A stretch of DNA of 64,000 bases from Pseudomonadota bacterium (lineage in GTDB: Bacteria > Pseudomonadota > Alphaproteobacteria > Rhizobiales > Devosiaceae): assembly GCA_023391095.1 (NCBI GenBank), contig JAEWBN010000022.1, positions 453,698 to 517,697 on the forward strand, in the 5' to 3' direction. Shown in pieces: positions 25,510 to 33,764 of this stretch; position 1 is the first letter of the stretch; each line of letters starts with the position of its first letter. The translations under genes were made by a program, and so were the position numbers. The notes under the pieces are model-generated. The model did no database searches. It was not told the origin of the DNA and saw nothing but the letters and a program-made list of their open reading frames with translations.

Positions 25510-26340
25510 TTATCCCAACCTGGAAAGAATAAAATCCCGCTCCTGGGCAAGCCCTGCCCATTCGCCCGGATGCTCAGCGTCGAAGATCAGCGTGTAGGGC
25601 CCAACATACCCCGCTTCCTCCGCGACGCCAACGCATTGGCCATAGTCGGATTCATCAAGTCCATCGGGGCCGAAAGAGGCCTTGGCATGGCACAGTTCGG
25701 CGCGCGGAAAGATCGAGGCCAGTGCCTCGTATTTGTCCGGCCCGTTCCAGTTGCCGAAATCGCCAAGAATGCCGACCTCGCCTTCCAGCCGGTCGAGCAG
25801 CGCATGCACGGCCTCCGGCGTGGACAGAAGGCTGAACCAGTTCTCCGTCACGAGGCGCAGGGGCGAGCCGGCATTGGCCGCCAGCAGCTCCCGGAACCCG
25901 GCCACGGATCGCTCCAGCGTTTCGGGCGCATAGGGCTGCTTGCCGGCAATAATGCGCGCGTTTTCGGCCCCCAGCATATTGGCAACGTCCACCCAGCCGG
26001 CAATCCAGCGCGTGTCGCGTGCACCATGCACCGGATCGGTCATGTCTCCGGCGTCGATCAGCAGGGTCTGCAGCGTCACGCCCGAAACTTTGAGCTGGTC
26101 GCGCAGCTCGCCCAGATAGACGGGATCGCGGCTGCGCAGGTGGAAGGAGACGATTTCGAGCCGGTGGTAGCCGTGATTGGCGAGGACCGACGGCAGGCCC
26201 AGAAGCGATTCTTCGCCTTCGCCATAGGTGTCCTCGCCGTCGCTCACCGCATCGGTAGCGAGGTCGTGCGGATAGGTCGTGCCCAAAAAACGGTGCAGCG
26301 ACCAGGTGGATACGGCAATGCGGCTACGCGGGTCGGCCAT
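25510..26340 (-). CDS. Sugar phosphate isomerase/epimerase-like TIM-barrel protein
   Basis: A 276-residue protein of the xylose-isomerase-like TIM-barrel superfamily. Likely metal-binding acids are in RLEIVSFH, LVTEN, LGDFGN and the final strand with FDAEHPG, typical of divalent-metal isomerases and epimerases. It is the last enzyme gene of a leftward cluster, 54 bases after the amidohydrolase gene. The substrate is not known; the neighbours suggest a hydroxy- or keto-acid or a small sugar derivative. Confidence 0.8.
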   Translation of the reverse strand: MADPRSRIAVSTWSLHRFLGTTYPHDLATDAVSDGEDTYGEGEESLLGLPSVLANHGYHRLEIVSFHLRSRDPVYLGELRDQLKVSGVTLQTLLIDAGDMTDPVHGARDTRWIAGWVDVANMLGAENARIIAGKQPYAPETLERSVAGFRELLAANAGSPLRLVTENWFSLLSTPEAVHALLDRLEGEVGILGDFGNWNGPDKYEALASIFPRAELCHAKASFGPDGLDESDYGQCVGVAEEAGYVGPYTLIFDAEHPGEWAGLAQERDFILSRLG

Positions 26341-26394
26341 TTCAGTCTCCTCGTTACCGAAAGGATTTCATGGCCGCATCCCGCGGACAAGCCG

Positions 26395-27225
26395 TCAGAG
26401 CCGATATATGCGTTCGGCATTTGCGTGGAACAGGGCCGACTGTTCATCGAGGCTCGCGCCCGCAACTATGGTGCGCGCCGCGTTGACCCAGTCGGTCAGT
26501 GTGCCCCCCGTCGTCGTGGCGACGGGATGATCGGAGCCCCAGACAACCCGATCCCAGCCAAAGCTCTCGATGACATGCTCGACATAGGGGCGCAGGGTTT
26601 CGGCGGTCCAGCCGGGATCGCAGTGATTGACGATCCCCGAGACCTTACCCACCACATTGGGCAGGGCCGCAATCTCGCGCAGGGCGCCGCGCCAAGGATC
26701 AAGGCCGAGCCCGTTAATGTCGGGATTACCGCAATGATCGAGCACGAACTGCAGGTCCGGCAGGAGCTGCGCCAGCCGCGCGCCAAGGTGCAGCTGGTCG
26801 GCCCGCAGGCAGAGATCGAAGGTAAGGCCAAGCGGAACAAGCCGCTTGAGATTGTCAGCGAAGATGGGGGCAAGGCTCACATCGTCAGGCACTTCGTGGA
26901 GGATACGACGCAAGCCGCGAACCTTGCCGGCGCCCGCTTCGAGAATGCGGTCGAGTCGGGCTGCAAAATTTTCTGCCTCCGGCCGGCAGGCGGCAATGGC
27001 GCCAGCAATGCCGGGGAGGCTGGTGACCAGCGCTGTTTCCTTTTCGATATCCTCGGGCGCGACATCGACTTCCATATGCAGCGCCGCCTCAATCCCGAGC
27101 GGGGCTGCTTCAGCGAAATACTGCTCGCGCGTCCATGGCCGGTCGAGCGCGTGGCCCGGATAAATCCAGCCGTATCGGATCTCGTCCGGGTAAATGAGAT
27201 GCAGATGGGTATCGATAATGCGCAT
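26395..27225 (-). CDS. Amidohydrolase-family lactonase-like protein
   Basis: A 276-residue TIM-barrel hydrolase of the amidohydrolase 2 group (fuconolactonase / rhamnonolactonase / PDC-hydrolase type). The N-terminal DTHLHL supplies two metal-ligand His, VLDHCGNP a third, and the C-terminal WGSDHPV the catalytic Asp. Enzymes of this group open sugar-acid lactones or hydrolyse related ring esters. It lies in a leftward cluster between the DSD1-type and isomerase-like genes with short gaps, so it is probably co-transcribed. Confidence 0.82.
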   Translation of the reverse strand: MRIIDTHLHLIYPDEIRYGWIYPGHALDRPWTREQYFAEAAPLGIEAALHMEVDVAPEDIEKETALVTSLPGIAGAIAACRPEAENFAARLDRILEAGAGKVRGLRRILHEVPDDVSLAPIFADNLKRLVPLGLTFDLCLRADQLHLGARLAQLLPDLQFVLDHCGNPDINGLGLDPWRGALREIAALPNVVGKVSGIVNHCDPGWTAETLRPYVEHVIESFGWDRVVWGSDHPVATTTGGTLTDWVNAARTIVAGASLDEQSALFHANAERIYRL

Positions 27226-27266
27226 GGGTGGTCTCTCCTGGGACGACCCTTAGCACAGGAACGAGG

Positions 27267-28331
27267 CTAGTCGACCCGTCCGCGCGCTGCCACCGTCACC
27301 GTCTCCACAAGCCCGCCGCCGCGGATCAGGTTGACCCGGTCGAAGAGGTTGGTCACCGGGCAACAGTGATTGGGAATGATGCGGATGGTGTCACCGATGC
27401 TGGGTTTATCCGTGCATGCGGAAAGATCGATGGTGCCGTGTTCCTCACTCAGTCCGACGATGCGAGCATCTGGATATTCAAGCACATAGCCATGCCCCGC
27501 CATGCCCAGAAGATCGCTGGTCAGAGCCTTGGAGCCAGCGTCGATGATGGCGCGGCTTTCGGTTGGCCGCGACACAACTGTGGCTAGCACGGTCAGCGCG
27601 CAATCCTCGATGCTGGCTGCACCCGCCGCGACTTGCGAGCGGTCCATGTAGATATAGGTGCCGGGCCGATATTCGGTGGCGACCCCGGCCGCTGCTCCCA
27701 TGTTCCAGATGTCGGGCGTTCCCCCGGTGGTGATAGCCGGCACAGCAATTCCCGCATTGGCAAAGGCAGCCTTGGCATCGGCAAGCCATGTCGCCGCCTC
27801 GCGATATTTCCCGGCCGCGGGATAGGTCATGAGGCCGGTAAATTCGAGGCCCGGCGCTGCCATGATCTGACGGGCAAGGGCAATGGCCGCATCCGCCGAT
27901 TGCACCCCGCATCGGCCCATGCCGGTATCGCATTCGACGAACACGCCCAGCCTGTGCTCGGGGTCAGCGAAGGTTTCGGCAAGCCCGGCGACGCAAGCAC
28001 TGCTGTCAGCGACAACGCGGATTGTCACGCGGTCGTGCAGCGCCTTGAGCCGGGCGCGCTTGGATGCGCCAATGATATTGAAGGTGAGAAGCAGATCGGT
28101 GAGCCCGGCATCGGCCATGACTTCGGCTTCGCCCAGCTTCTGCACCGTTATGCCTACGGCACCAAGTTCGACCTGCCGCTTGGCAAAGAAAGGGAGCTTA
28201 TGGGTCTTGATGTGCGGCCGCAGGGTGAGCCCAGCCGCGTCGGCCGCGTCCTGGGCGCTTTTGAGATTGGCTTCGGTCTTGTCGAGATCGATCAGGACGG
28301 CCGGAGTATCGATTTCCTGGTAGCGGGTCAT
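27267..28331 (-). CDS. DSD1-family PLP enzyme (D-threonine aldolase / D-serine dehydratase-like)
   Basis: A 354-residue fold-III PLP enzyme. The motif RPHIKTHK holds the PLP-binding Lys, probably Lys 42. The C-terminal NHCCPV gives a His-x-Cys pair (322 and 324), the zinc ligand pair known in eukaryote-type D-serine dehydratase; D-threonine aldolases use His and Asp instead. It may dehydrate or cleave a beta-hydroxy-D-amino acid. Its start overlaps the SDR gene by four bases, so translation is coupled. Confidence 0.85.
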   Translation of the reverse strand: MTRYQEIDTPAVLIDLDKTEANLKSAQDAADAAGLTLRPHIKTHKLPFFAKRQVELGAVGITVQKLGEAEVMADAGLTDLLLTFNIIGASKRARLKALHDRVTIRVVADSSACVAGLAETFADPEHRLGVFVECDTGMGRCGVQSADAAIALARQIMAAPGLEFTGLMTYPAAGKYREAATWLADAKAAFANAGIAVPAITTGGTPDIWNMGAAAGVATEYRPGTYIYMDRSQVAAGAASIEDCALTVLATVVSRPTESRAIIDAGSKALTSDLLGMAGHGYVLEYPDARIVGLSEEHGTIDLSACTDKPSIGDTIRIIPNHCCPVTNLFDRVNLIRGGGLVETVTVAARGRVD

Positions 28332-29107
28332 TGCGCCCTCAGCACTTCGTTGACGAAGCGCAGATTGCCGGCCAGGAGCCCAGCGTCAACCGGAATGGTG
28401 ACGCCGGTAATGCCTGACGCCGCATCCGAGGCAAGGAACAGGGCCGTGTTGGCGACTTCTGCCGGGCTAACCAATCGGCCAAGCGGATAGTGCGGCAGCA
28501 CCTTATCGAGAAGGCCCGGATCGGCGTCCAGCCGGTGATCCCAGGCCGGCGTCCGCACCGAACCCGGCGCCACGACATTGGCACGCACACCCTTGGCACC
28601 CAGCTCAACGGCCAGCGCCTTTGCATAGGCGATGAGGCCCGCCTTGGCGGCCGAATAGCCCGGATTGCCGAAATGCTGGAGAGCGTTGACCGAAGAGATA
28701 AACACCACGCTGCCGGCACCCCGTTTGGCCATTGCCTTGCTGATCGGGTCGACCAGCGCATAGGCACCATTGAGGTTGATGGCCATTTCGCTGGCCCAGA
28801 CATCGTCATCAAGATGTCCCAGATGCTCAGCGCGGGTGAAGCCGGCATTGGCAATGACGGCGTTGGGCGCACCGTATTGGGCGATATCGGCCAATACGGC
28901 TGCCCGGGTTGCCTTGGCATCGGCCTGATCGAAAATGAGCGTGCGGGCCAGCGGTAGGCCTTCGAGCTGGGCCGGATCGCGGTCTGCGCCCACCACTTCC
29001 GCACCGGCAGCAAAGAAGGCCTCGACGAGGAAGCGCCCGATGCCGCCCCCGGCGCCCGAAATGAGCACGGTCTGCTTGTCGAGACGGAACGGATTAGACG
29101 TGATCAT
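28328..29107 (-). CDS. SDR-family oxidoreductase
   Basis: A 259-residue NAD(P)-dependent short-chain dehydrogenase. The nucleotide motif SGAGGGIGR is near residue 18, and the catalytic Ser (ISSV), Tyr and Lys (YSAAK) are in place. The ATG at 29107 has AGGAG eight bases upstream and is preferred to the ATG at 29128. It overlaps the DSD1-type gene downstream by four bases. It probably oxidises an alcohol or hydroxy-acid intermediate of the same pathway. Confidence 0.87.
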   Translation of the reverse strand: MITSNPFRLDKQTVLISGAGGGIGRFLVEAFFAAGAEVVGADRDPAQLEGLPLARTLIFDQADAKATRAAVLADIAQYGAPNAVIANAGFTRAEHLGHLDDDVWASEMAINLNGAYALVDPISKAMAKRGAGSVVFISSVNALQHFGNPGYSAAKAGLIAYAKALAVELGAKGVRANVVAPGSVRTPAWDHRLDADPGLLDKVLPHYPLGRLVSPAEVANTALFLASDAASGITGVTIPVDAGLLAGNLRFVNEVLRAQ

Positions 29108-29165
29108 TGCTGTTCTCCTGTGCGGCATGAGCCGTACGTGGCCAGTATGCCAAAGTGTACGAGCG

Positions 29166-29549
29166 TCACGGCCCCTTATAGGCGACGCAGTCGATCTCGA
29201 CCTTGCAGTCCACCATCATGCTGCTCTGTACACAGGCCCGCGCTGGCGGATGCTCGCCGAAATAGCTCTTGTAGACGGCGTTGAAGCTCCAGAAATCGCG
29301 CGGATCATCGAGCCAGACGCCGCAGCGCACCACATGCTCGAGCCCGTAGCCGGCCTCTTCAAGAATGGCGATGACGTTCTTGATGGTGAGATGGGTCTGC
29401 TCGATGATGCCGGTGCCGACAATCTCGCCGTCCTTCATGGCCACCTGGCCGGAGACATAGAGCCAGCCGCCCGCTTCCACGGCACGTGCGAAAGGCAGGT
29501 TCTGCCCGCCGGCTCCAGATTTTTCCGCTCCATAACGCTTGATCGGCAT
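29166..29549 (-). CDS. RidA-family (YjgF/Rid) protein
   Basis: A 127-residue trimeric Rid-family protein. Motifs include PFARAVEAGGWLYVSGQ near the N-terminus and the C-terminal block PPARACVQ, with the Arg that is essential in active RidA, followed by a beta strand (CKVEIDCVAY). RidA hydrolyses reactive enamine/imine intermediates made by PLP dehydratases. That fits the DSD1-type enzyme two genes downstream. It is the first gene of the leftward operon and is divergent from the M81 gene. Confidence 0.88.
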   Translation of the reverse strand: MPIKRYGAEKSGAGGQNLPFARAVEAGGWLYVSGQVAMKDGEIVGTGIIEQTHLTIKNVIAILEEAGYGLEHVVRCGVWLDDPRDFWSFNAVYKSYFGEHPPARACVQSSMMVDCKVEIDCVAYKGP

Positions 29550-29568
29550 AACGTTTTCCCACTTTTAT

Positions 29569-29663
29569 GAAATTCAATTTCTAAAAACATGCTACTTCAA
29601 CGGCAAAAAGGCGGTCAATCCGGAAGATTTTGATCGCACTATGTAAATTTCTTACGTGAAATT
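29569..29663. promoter_or_regulatory. Divergent promoter region with two GAAATT dyads
   Basis: GAAATT-C-AATTTC (29569-29581) and AATTTC-TTACGT-GAAATT (29646-29663) place four copies of one hexamer in two palindromes, in AT-rich DNA between the RidA and M81 genes. The two dyad centres are about 80 bp apart, which suits cooperative binding or looping. RpiR- and GntR-type regulators use such palindromes, but no regulator is in the cluster. Confidence 0.5.
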
Positions 29664-29715
29664 GCCTCCTGTCTCATGCTAGCTTCGCCCCGAGCACCGA
29701 CAGGAAGCGCCCCAA

Positions 29716-31173
29716 TTGCGTATCTTCACCGCGGCCCTGGCCACCGAGACCAATACGTTTTCGCCCATTGCCATCGACAAGCGGGCCTTCGAAGCCTCGC
29801 TCTATGCGCGGCCCGGCGAGCACCCGGCGACACCCACGCTCTGCACCGCTCCGATCACCGTCGGTCGCGACGTCTGTGCGCGCGAAGGCTGGACCCTGAT
29901 CGAAGGCAGTGCCAGCTGGGCCGACCCGGCCGGGCTCGTGGCGCGGGCTACTTACGAAGAACTGCGCGACGAAATTTTGGGACAATTGCAGGCGGCCATG
30001 CCGGTGGATGGGGTGGTGCTCGGCCTTCATGGCGCGATGGTGGCGCAGGGCTATGACGATCCCGAGGGCGATCTGCTTGCCCGGGTGCGCGAGATCGTTG
30101 GCCCGGACATTCTCATTTGCGCCGAACTCGACCCCCATAGCCATCTGACGGCCAAACGCGCCGAAGCGGCCAACTTCTTCGTTTATTTCAAGGAATTCCC
30201 CCATACCGACTTCGTGGATCGGGCCCGCGATCTGTGGTCTCTGGCGGTGCGCAGCCTCAAGGGCCAGATCACCCCGGTGATGAGCATTTTCGATTGCCGG
30301 ATGATCGACGTCTTTCCCACCTCCAAGCAGCCCATGCGCGGCTTTGTCGATAAGCTCATGGCGCTCGAGCAATCCGAGCCAGACCTATTGTCGCTGTCGG
30401 TGGTTCATGGCTTCATGGCCGGCGACGTGCCCGAAATGGGCACGCGGATCGTGGCCGTCACCGACAACCAACCCGAAATGGGCGCAGCCCTTGCCGAACA
30501 GCTGGGCCGCGAGCTTTTCGCCATGCGCGGGACCTTCATGGTCAGCCAGGTCGACGAAAAGGTCGCCGTCGATGTGGCCATGGCCGCCCCGCGCGGTCCG
30601 GTGGTCATTGCCGATGTGTGGGACAATCCGGGCGGCGGCACAGCCGGTGACGCCACGGTGATTCTCGAAGAAATGATCCGGCGGGGCGCCAGCGATGTCG
30701 CCGTCGGCACGATCTGGGACCCCATCGCCGTGCAGATCTGCTTTGCCGCCGGTGAGGGGGCCGAAATTCCACTCCGTTTCGGCGCCAAGTCAGCGCCCCA
30801 TACAGGCCATCCCATCGATGCGCGCGTGACCGTCAAGGCACTCAAACGCAATGCCGAGATGAAATTCGGCGACAGTTTCGCGCCTTTCGGCGATGCGGCC
30901 TGGGTTCAGTTCGATGGCATCGACGTGATCCTCAATTCCACCCGCGCGCAGAGTTTCGACCCCAGCCTCTTTTCGGCTCTGGGCATTGACCCGACGGCGC
31001 GCAAAATCCTGCTCATCAAGTCCACAAACCACTTTTACGACTCGTTCTCGAAGATCGCGTCGGAGATCGTCTATTGCTCGGCCGGCAAGCCCTACCCAAA
31101 CCGTCCGGCCGAAACCGACTATCGCAAGGCGCGTCGCACGATATGGCCCATGGTCGAAGACCCATGGGCATAG
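29716..31173 (+). CDS. M81-family metallopeptidase (MlrC-like)
   Basis: A 485-residue protein of the MlrC / M81 family, named for the enzyme that degrades linearised microcystin peptides. Visible blocks are ETNTFSP near residue 11, LHGAMVAQGYDDPEGD near 102, ELDPHSH near 137 (probable zinc ligands) and DNPGGGTAGD near 305. The start is a TTG preceded by AGGAAG. No signal peptide is seen, so it is cytosolic. It is divergent from the RidA-SDR-DSD1 operon and shares its regulatory region. The physiological peptide or lactam substrate is unknown. Confidence 0.87.
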   Translation: MRIFTAALATETNTFSPIAIDKRAFEASLYARPGEHPATPTLCTAPITVGRDVCAREGWTLIEGSASWADPAGLVARATYEELRDEILGQLQAAMPVDGVVLGLHGAMVAQGYDDPEGDLLARVREIVGPDILICAELDPHSHLTAKRAEAANFFVYFKEFPHTDFVDRARDLWSLAVRSLKGQITPVMSIFDCRMIDVFPTSKQPMRGFVDKLMALEQSEPDLLSLSVVHGFMAGDVPEMGTRIVAVTDNQPEMGAALAEQLGRELFAMRGTFMVSQVDEKVAVDVAMAAPRGPVVIADVWDNPGGGTAGDATVILEEMIRRGASDVAVGTIWDPIAVQICFAAGEGAEIPLRFGAKSAPHTGHPIDARVTVKALKRNAEMKFGDSFAPFGDAAWVQFDGIDVILNSTRAQSFDPSLFSALGIDPTARKILLIKSTNHFYDSFSKIASEIVYCSAGKPYPNRPAETDYRKARRTIWPMVEDPWA

Positions 31174-31272
31174 TTCAGTGACGATACCAGCCTGACAGCG
31201 CGCTGGCCGCCGGAACAAAATTTCCTCTCCGACATTGTGACCACACTGCGTCAACTTAGGAGGGCTTGTTCC

Positions 31273-31347
31273 ATGAACAGCATTATTTATCTCGTCGGTC
31301 TGGTCGTTATCGTCATGGCCATCCTGTCCTTCATCGGCCTCGCGTGA
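31273..31347 (+). CDS. 24-residue single-span membrane peptide
   Basis: An ATG behind TTAGGAGGG opens an ORF encoding one hydrophobic helix (starting MNSIIYLVGLVVIVMA) with almost no soluble part. It lies 25 bases before the polytopic protein gene and is probably in the same transcript. I know similar peptides from Rhizobiales genomes but no function. Confidence 0.65.
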   Translation: MNSIIYLVGLVVIVMAILSFIGLA

Positions 31348-31372
31348 GTGCCAACAGACAGGAGGACATTCC

Positions 31373-32260
31373 ATGAGCATTGACGCTACATCCGGTGTCA
31401 CCGTCGTCGAAACCGCAGAAACCAGCCGAGAAGCCACGAGCTATGTGGATTGGCCGGCCATCATTGCCGGCGTGGTCTTTGCCTCGGCAATCTCGCTGGT
31501 CCTGATCAGCTTCGGGTCCGCAATCGGGCTCAATTTCGTCGACTTCAACTCCCGTGACGGCGCTCCGGCGATCCTGATCGGCATCGGCGCTGCAAGCTGG
31601 TTCCTGTGGGTCCAGATTTCCAGCTTCATGGCCGGTGGTTACCTGACCGGCCGCCTGCGTCGCCGGCACTTCGACGCTACAGAAGACGAAAGCGATGTTC
31701 GCGATGGCGCGCATGGCCTGCTCGTCTGGGGCGGCTCCATGATCATCGGCGCCATTCTTGCCGTCGGCGGCGTGGGTGCCATTGCCAGCGCCACGGGCCA
31801 AGCTGTTGCTACCGCCACCATTGCGGCCTCCAATGTCGCTGAAGAGGACGTTGCCGATCCCAACGCCTACTTCATCGATACCCTGTTCCGCTCCCAGACT
31901 CCGTCCGATCCTGGTGTGGCACGCGATGAAGCCGGCCGCATATTCGCCCAGGCTGCCCTGGGTGACGGTACCGTCAATCCCGATGATCGCGCCTATCTGG
32001 CCAATGTCGTTGCGGCCAATACCGGCCTTACGCCCGACGAAGCCCAGGCTCGTGTGGATCAGGTGATTGCCAATGTTGAAGCGGCGCGTCAGGAGGCTCT
32101 CGAAGCCGCGCGCATTGCCCGCAACACGGCCATCATCGCCGCCTTCCTTCTGGCCGCCTCCTCGCTGGTCTCTGCCATCGGCGCCTACTGGGCCGCACAG
32201 AAGGGTGGTAGCCACCGCGACAAGAACACTGTCTTCGCCGACGTCTTCCGTCGCTTCTAA
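31373..32260 (+). CDS. Polytopic membrane protein (Rhizobiales 'PhnA-like' family)
   Basis: A 295-residue inner-membrane protein. Hydrophobic spans are at about 27-47, 60-82, 118-140 and 246-266. A soluble, mostly helical domain (about 155-240) lies before the last span. Glycine-rich helices near 60-90 and the small-residue pattern suggest tight packing. The protein belongs to a family often labelled PhnA-like in Rhizobiales; that name does not indicate phosphonate use. It is flanked by two 24-residue membrane peptides on the same strand, which suggests a small multi-subunit membrane complex. Confidence 0.75.
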   Translation: MSIDATSGVTVVETAETSREATSYVDWPAIIAGVVFASAISLVLISFGSAIGLNFVDFNSRDGAPAILIGIGAASWFLWVQISSFMAGGYLTGRLRRRHFDATEDESDVRDGAHGLLVWGGSMIIGAILAVGGVGAIASATGQAVATATIAASNVAEEDVADPNAYFIDTLFRSQTPSDPGVARDEAGRIFAQAALGDGTVNPDDRAYLANVVAANTGLTPDEAQARVDQVIANVEAARQEALEAARIARNTAIIAAFLLAASSLVSAIGAYWAAQKGGSHRDKNTVFADVFRRF

Positions 32261-32284
32261 GCACACCAGAGAAAGGAGAAACCC

Positions 32285-32359
32285 ATGTTTAAAGGTCTTG
32301 CCCTCTGGCTCCTGGGCGTGCCGATCTGGCTGATCATCATCATTTTCCTCGTCACCTAA
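32285..32359 (+). CDS. 24-residue single-span membrane peptide, second copy type
   Basis: An ATG behind AAAGGAG encodes an almost wholly hydrophobic peptide (MFKGLALWLLGVPIW at its start) that ends just before a strong terminator. It starts 24 bases after the polytopic gene. It is not closely similar to the 31273 peptide but has the same length and topology. Confidence 0.65.
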   Translation: MFKGLALWLLGVPIWLIIIIFLVT

Positions 32360-32378
32360 GCAGTGACTGGAAAAAGGG

Positions 32379-32411
32379 AGGCGGGACCGGTAAGCCCGCC
32401 TTCTTTTTTTT
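32379..32411 (+). terminator. Strong intrinsic terminator
   Basis: AGGCGGG pairs with CCCGCCT across a nine-base loop and is followed by a long T-run. It ends the small membrane module. The convergent truB gene stops at 32416, so the A-side may also serve it. Confidence 0.88.
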
Positions 32412-32415
32412 GCGG

Positions 32416-33324
32416 CTAGAGGTTGTAGACCCGCCGCGGGTTGAATTGGCCGAATTCGACCGAACCGGTCGCTAGCACCCTGCCCTTGAAGCTCACCCAA
32501 CATTCATCCATCGCCAGAGGCGCATTGGCGCCGGTAAGCAAGACGCCATTGCCATTGCCCACCGCCCCCGCCTGACCGGCATCGAGCCGGATCTCGGGCA
32601 GATCGCTAAGCCCCATCTCCACCGGCGCAATCAACCCATCCCGCTCGGGGCCAGCTTGCGCGGCTTCCAGCGCCTCGATGGTGACTGCATTGGCGTCGTT
32701 GAACGGTCCCACTGCTGCGCGATGAAGGCTCGTCACATGGCCAACCGTGCCCAGCGCCTCGGCAATGTCCCGCGCCAGCGCCCGGACATAGGTTCCCTTG
32801 CCGCACGTCACCTCCAACACCGAGGTTTCGGCACCATGCTCCACCAGCCGGATCGCGTCGATATCGATGGGCCGCGCAGCAAGTTCTACAGCCTCGCCGG
32901 CGCGCGCCAGGTCATAAGCGCGCTCGCCATCCACCTTAATGGCCGAAAAGGCAGGTGGGCGCTGCATGATCGTACCGGTGAACCGGGGCAGAAGTGCCTC
33001 CAGCGCGCCAGCCTCGGGCCGCACCTCCGATGTGGCGATAACCTCGCCCTCGGCATCGTCGGTCGAGGTGGCGCGGCCCCAGCCGATGGCAAAACGATAG
33101 ACCTTGGTGCCGTCCTGCACCTGCGGCACTGCCTTGGTCGCTTCGCCAAGGGCTATCGGCAGTATGCCCGTTGCCAGGGGGTCGAGCGTTCCCGCATGGC
33201 CCGCCTTGGCGGCGCCCAGCAACCAGCGCACCTTGCCCACCGCCTGGGTTGAAGTCATGTCATATGGCTTGTTGAGCACCACCCAGCCGGAGATGGCGCG
33301 CTTCTTTGATCGGGGCTGGTTCAC
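32416..33324 (-). CDS. truB: tRNA pseudouridine(55) synthase TruB
   Basis: A 302-residue enzyme that isomerises U55 in the T-loop of tRNAs. The motif GHAGTLDPLA puts the catalytic Asp at residue 48, the same number as in E. coli TruB. The PUA-like C-terminal region is present. It lies just downstream of rbfA with a two-base gap, the standard order in the nusA-infB-rbfA-truB region. The upstream members (infB, nusA) are not in this window, so the operon is split here. Confidence 0.95.
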   Translation of the reverse strand: MNQPRSKKRAISGWVVLNKPYDMTSTQAVGKVRWLLGAAKAGHAGTLDPLATGILPIALGEATKAVPQVQDGTKVYRFAIGWGRATSTDDAEGEVIATSEVRPEAGALEALLPRFTGTIMQRPPAFSAIKVDGERAYDLARAGEAVELAARPIDIDAIRLVEHGAETSVLEVTCGKGTYVRALARDIAEALGTVGHVTSLHRAAVGPFNDANAVTIEALEAAQAGPERDGLIAPVEMGLSDLPEIRLDAGQAGAVGNGNGVLLTGANAPLAMDECWVSFKGRVLATGSVEFGQFNPRRVYNL

Positions 33325-33326
33325 GG

Positions 33327-33731
33327 TCAGTCTTCGTCCGCGCCGTCTTCGAGATCGCGCCGTACGCGTTCGGACCGCAAAAGGGCATCGATGCGCCCGG
33401 CTTCTTCGAAGGTATCGTCCACGAAGAAGCGAATTTCGGGAGCGTATTTAAGGTCGATCTGCGGGGCAATGCGCCCGCGGATGAACTTGCGATGGCGGTT
33501 GAGCGCCTCGACGATTTCCTCGGCATGGGCACCGCCGAGCGGCATGACATAGGCATTGGCGAGCTTGAGATCGGGCGTCATGCGCACTTCGGGCACAGTC
33601 ACCACCGCGCCGCGCAGGCTTTCATCCTCGATTTCACCCCGGGCAAACATTGCCGCCAGGGCATGGCGGACCAGCTCGCCCACGCGAAGCATACGCTGGC
33701 TGGGCCCGGTGGGCTTATGGTCTTTTTTCAT
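33327..33731 (-). CDS. rbfA: Ribosome-binding factor A
   Basis: A 134-residue KH-like protein that helps mature the 16S rRNA 5' end. The N-terminal RVGELVRHALAAMF block and the VRMTPDLKLANAYV strand-helix are typical. The C-terminal tail is acidic. It is directly upstream of truB, as in other proteobacteria. Unusually, the next gene upstream is not infB but a secreted hypothetical protein. Confidence 0.93.
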   Translation of the reverse strand: MKKDHKPTGPSQRMLRVGELVRHALAAMFARGEIEDESLRGAVVTVPEVRMTPDLKLANAYVMPLGGAHAEEIVEALNRHRKFIRGRIAPQIDLKYAPEIRFFVDDTFEEAGRIDALLRSERVRRDLEDGADED

Positions 33732-33764
33732 GGGATGCCGGATTAGGCCCTTAGGACCCGCGCG

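Noticed and set aside
25441..27270. 609-residue rightward ORF
   Set aside because: It runs antisense across two good enzyme genes and their gap and shows no domain.
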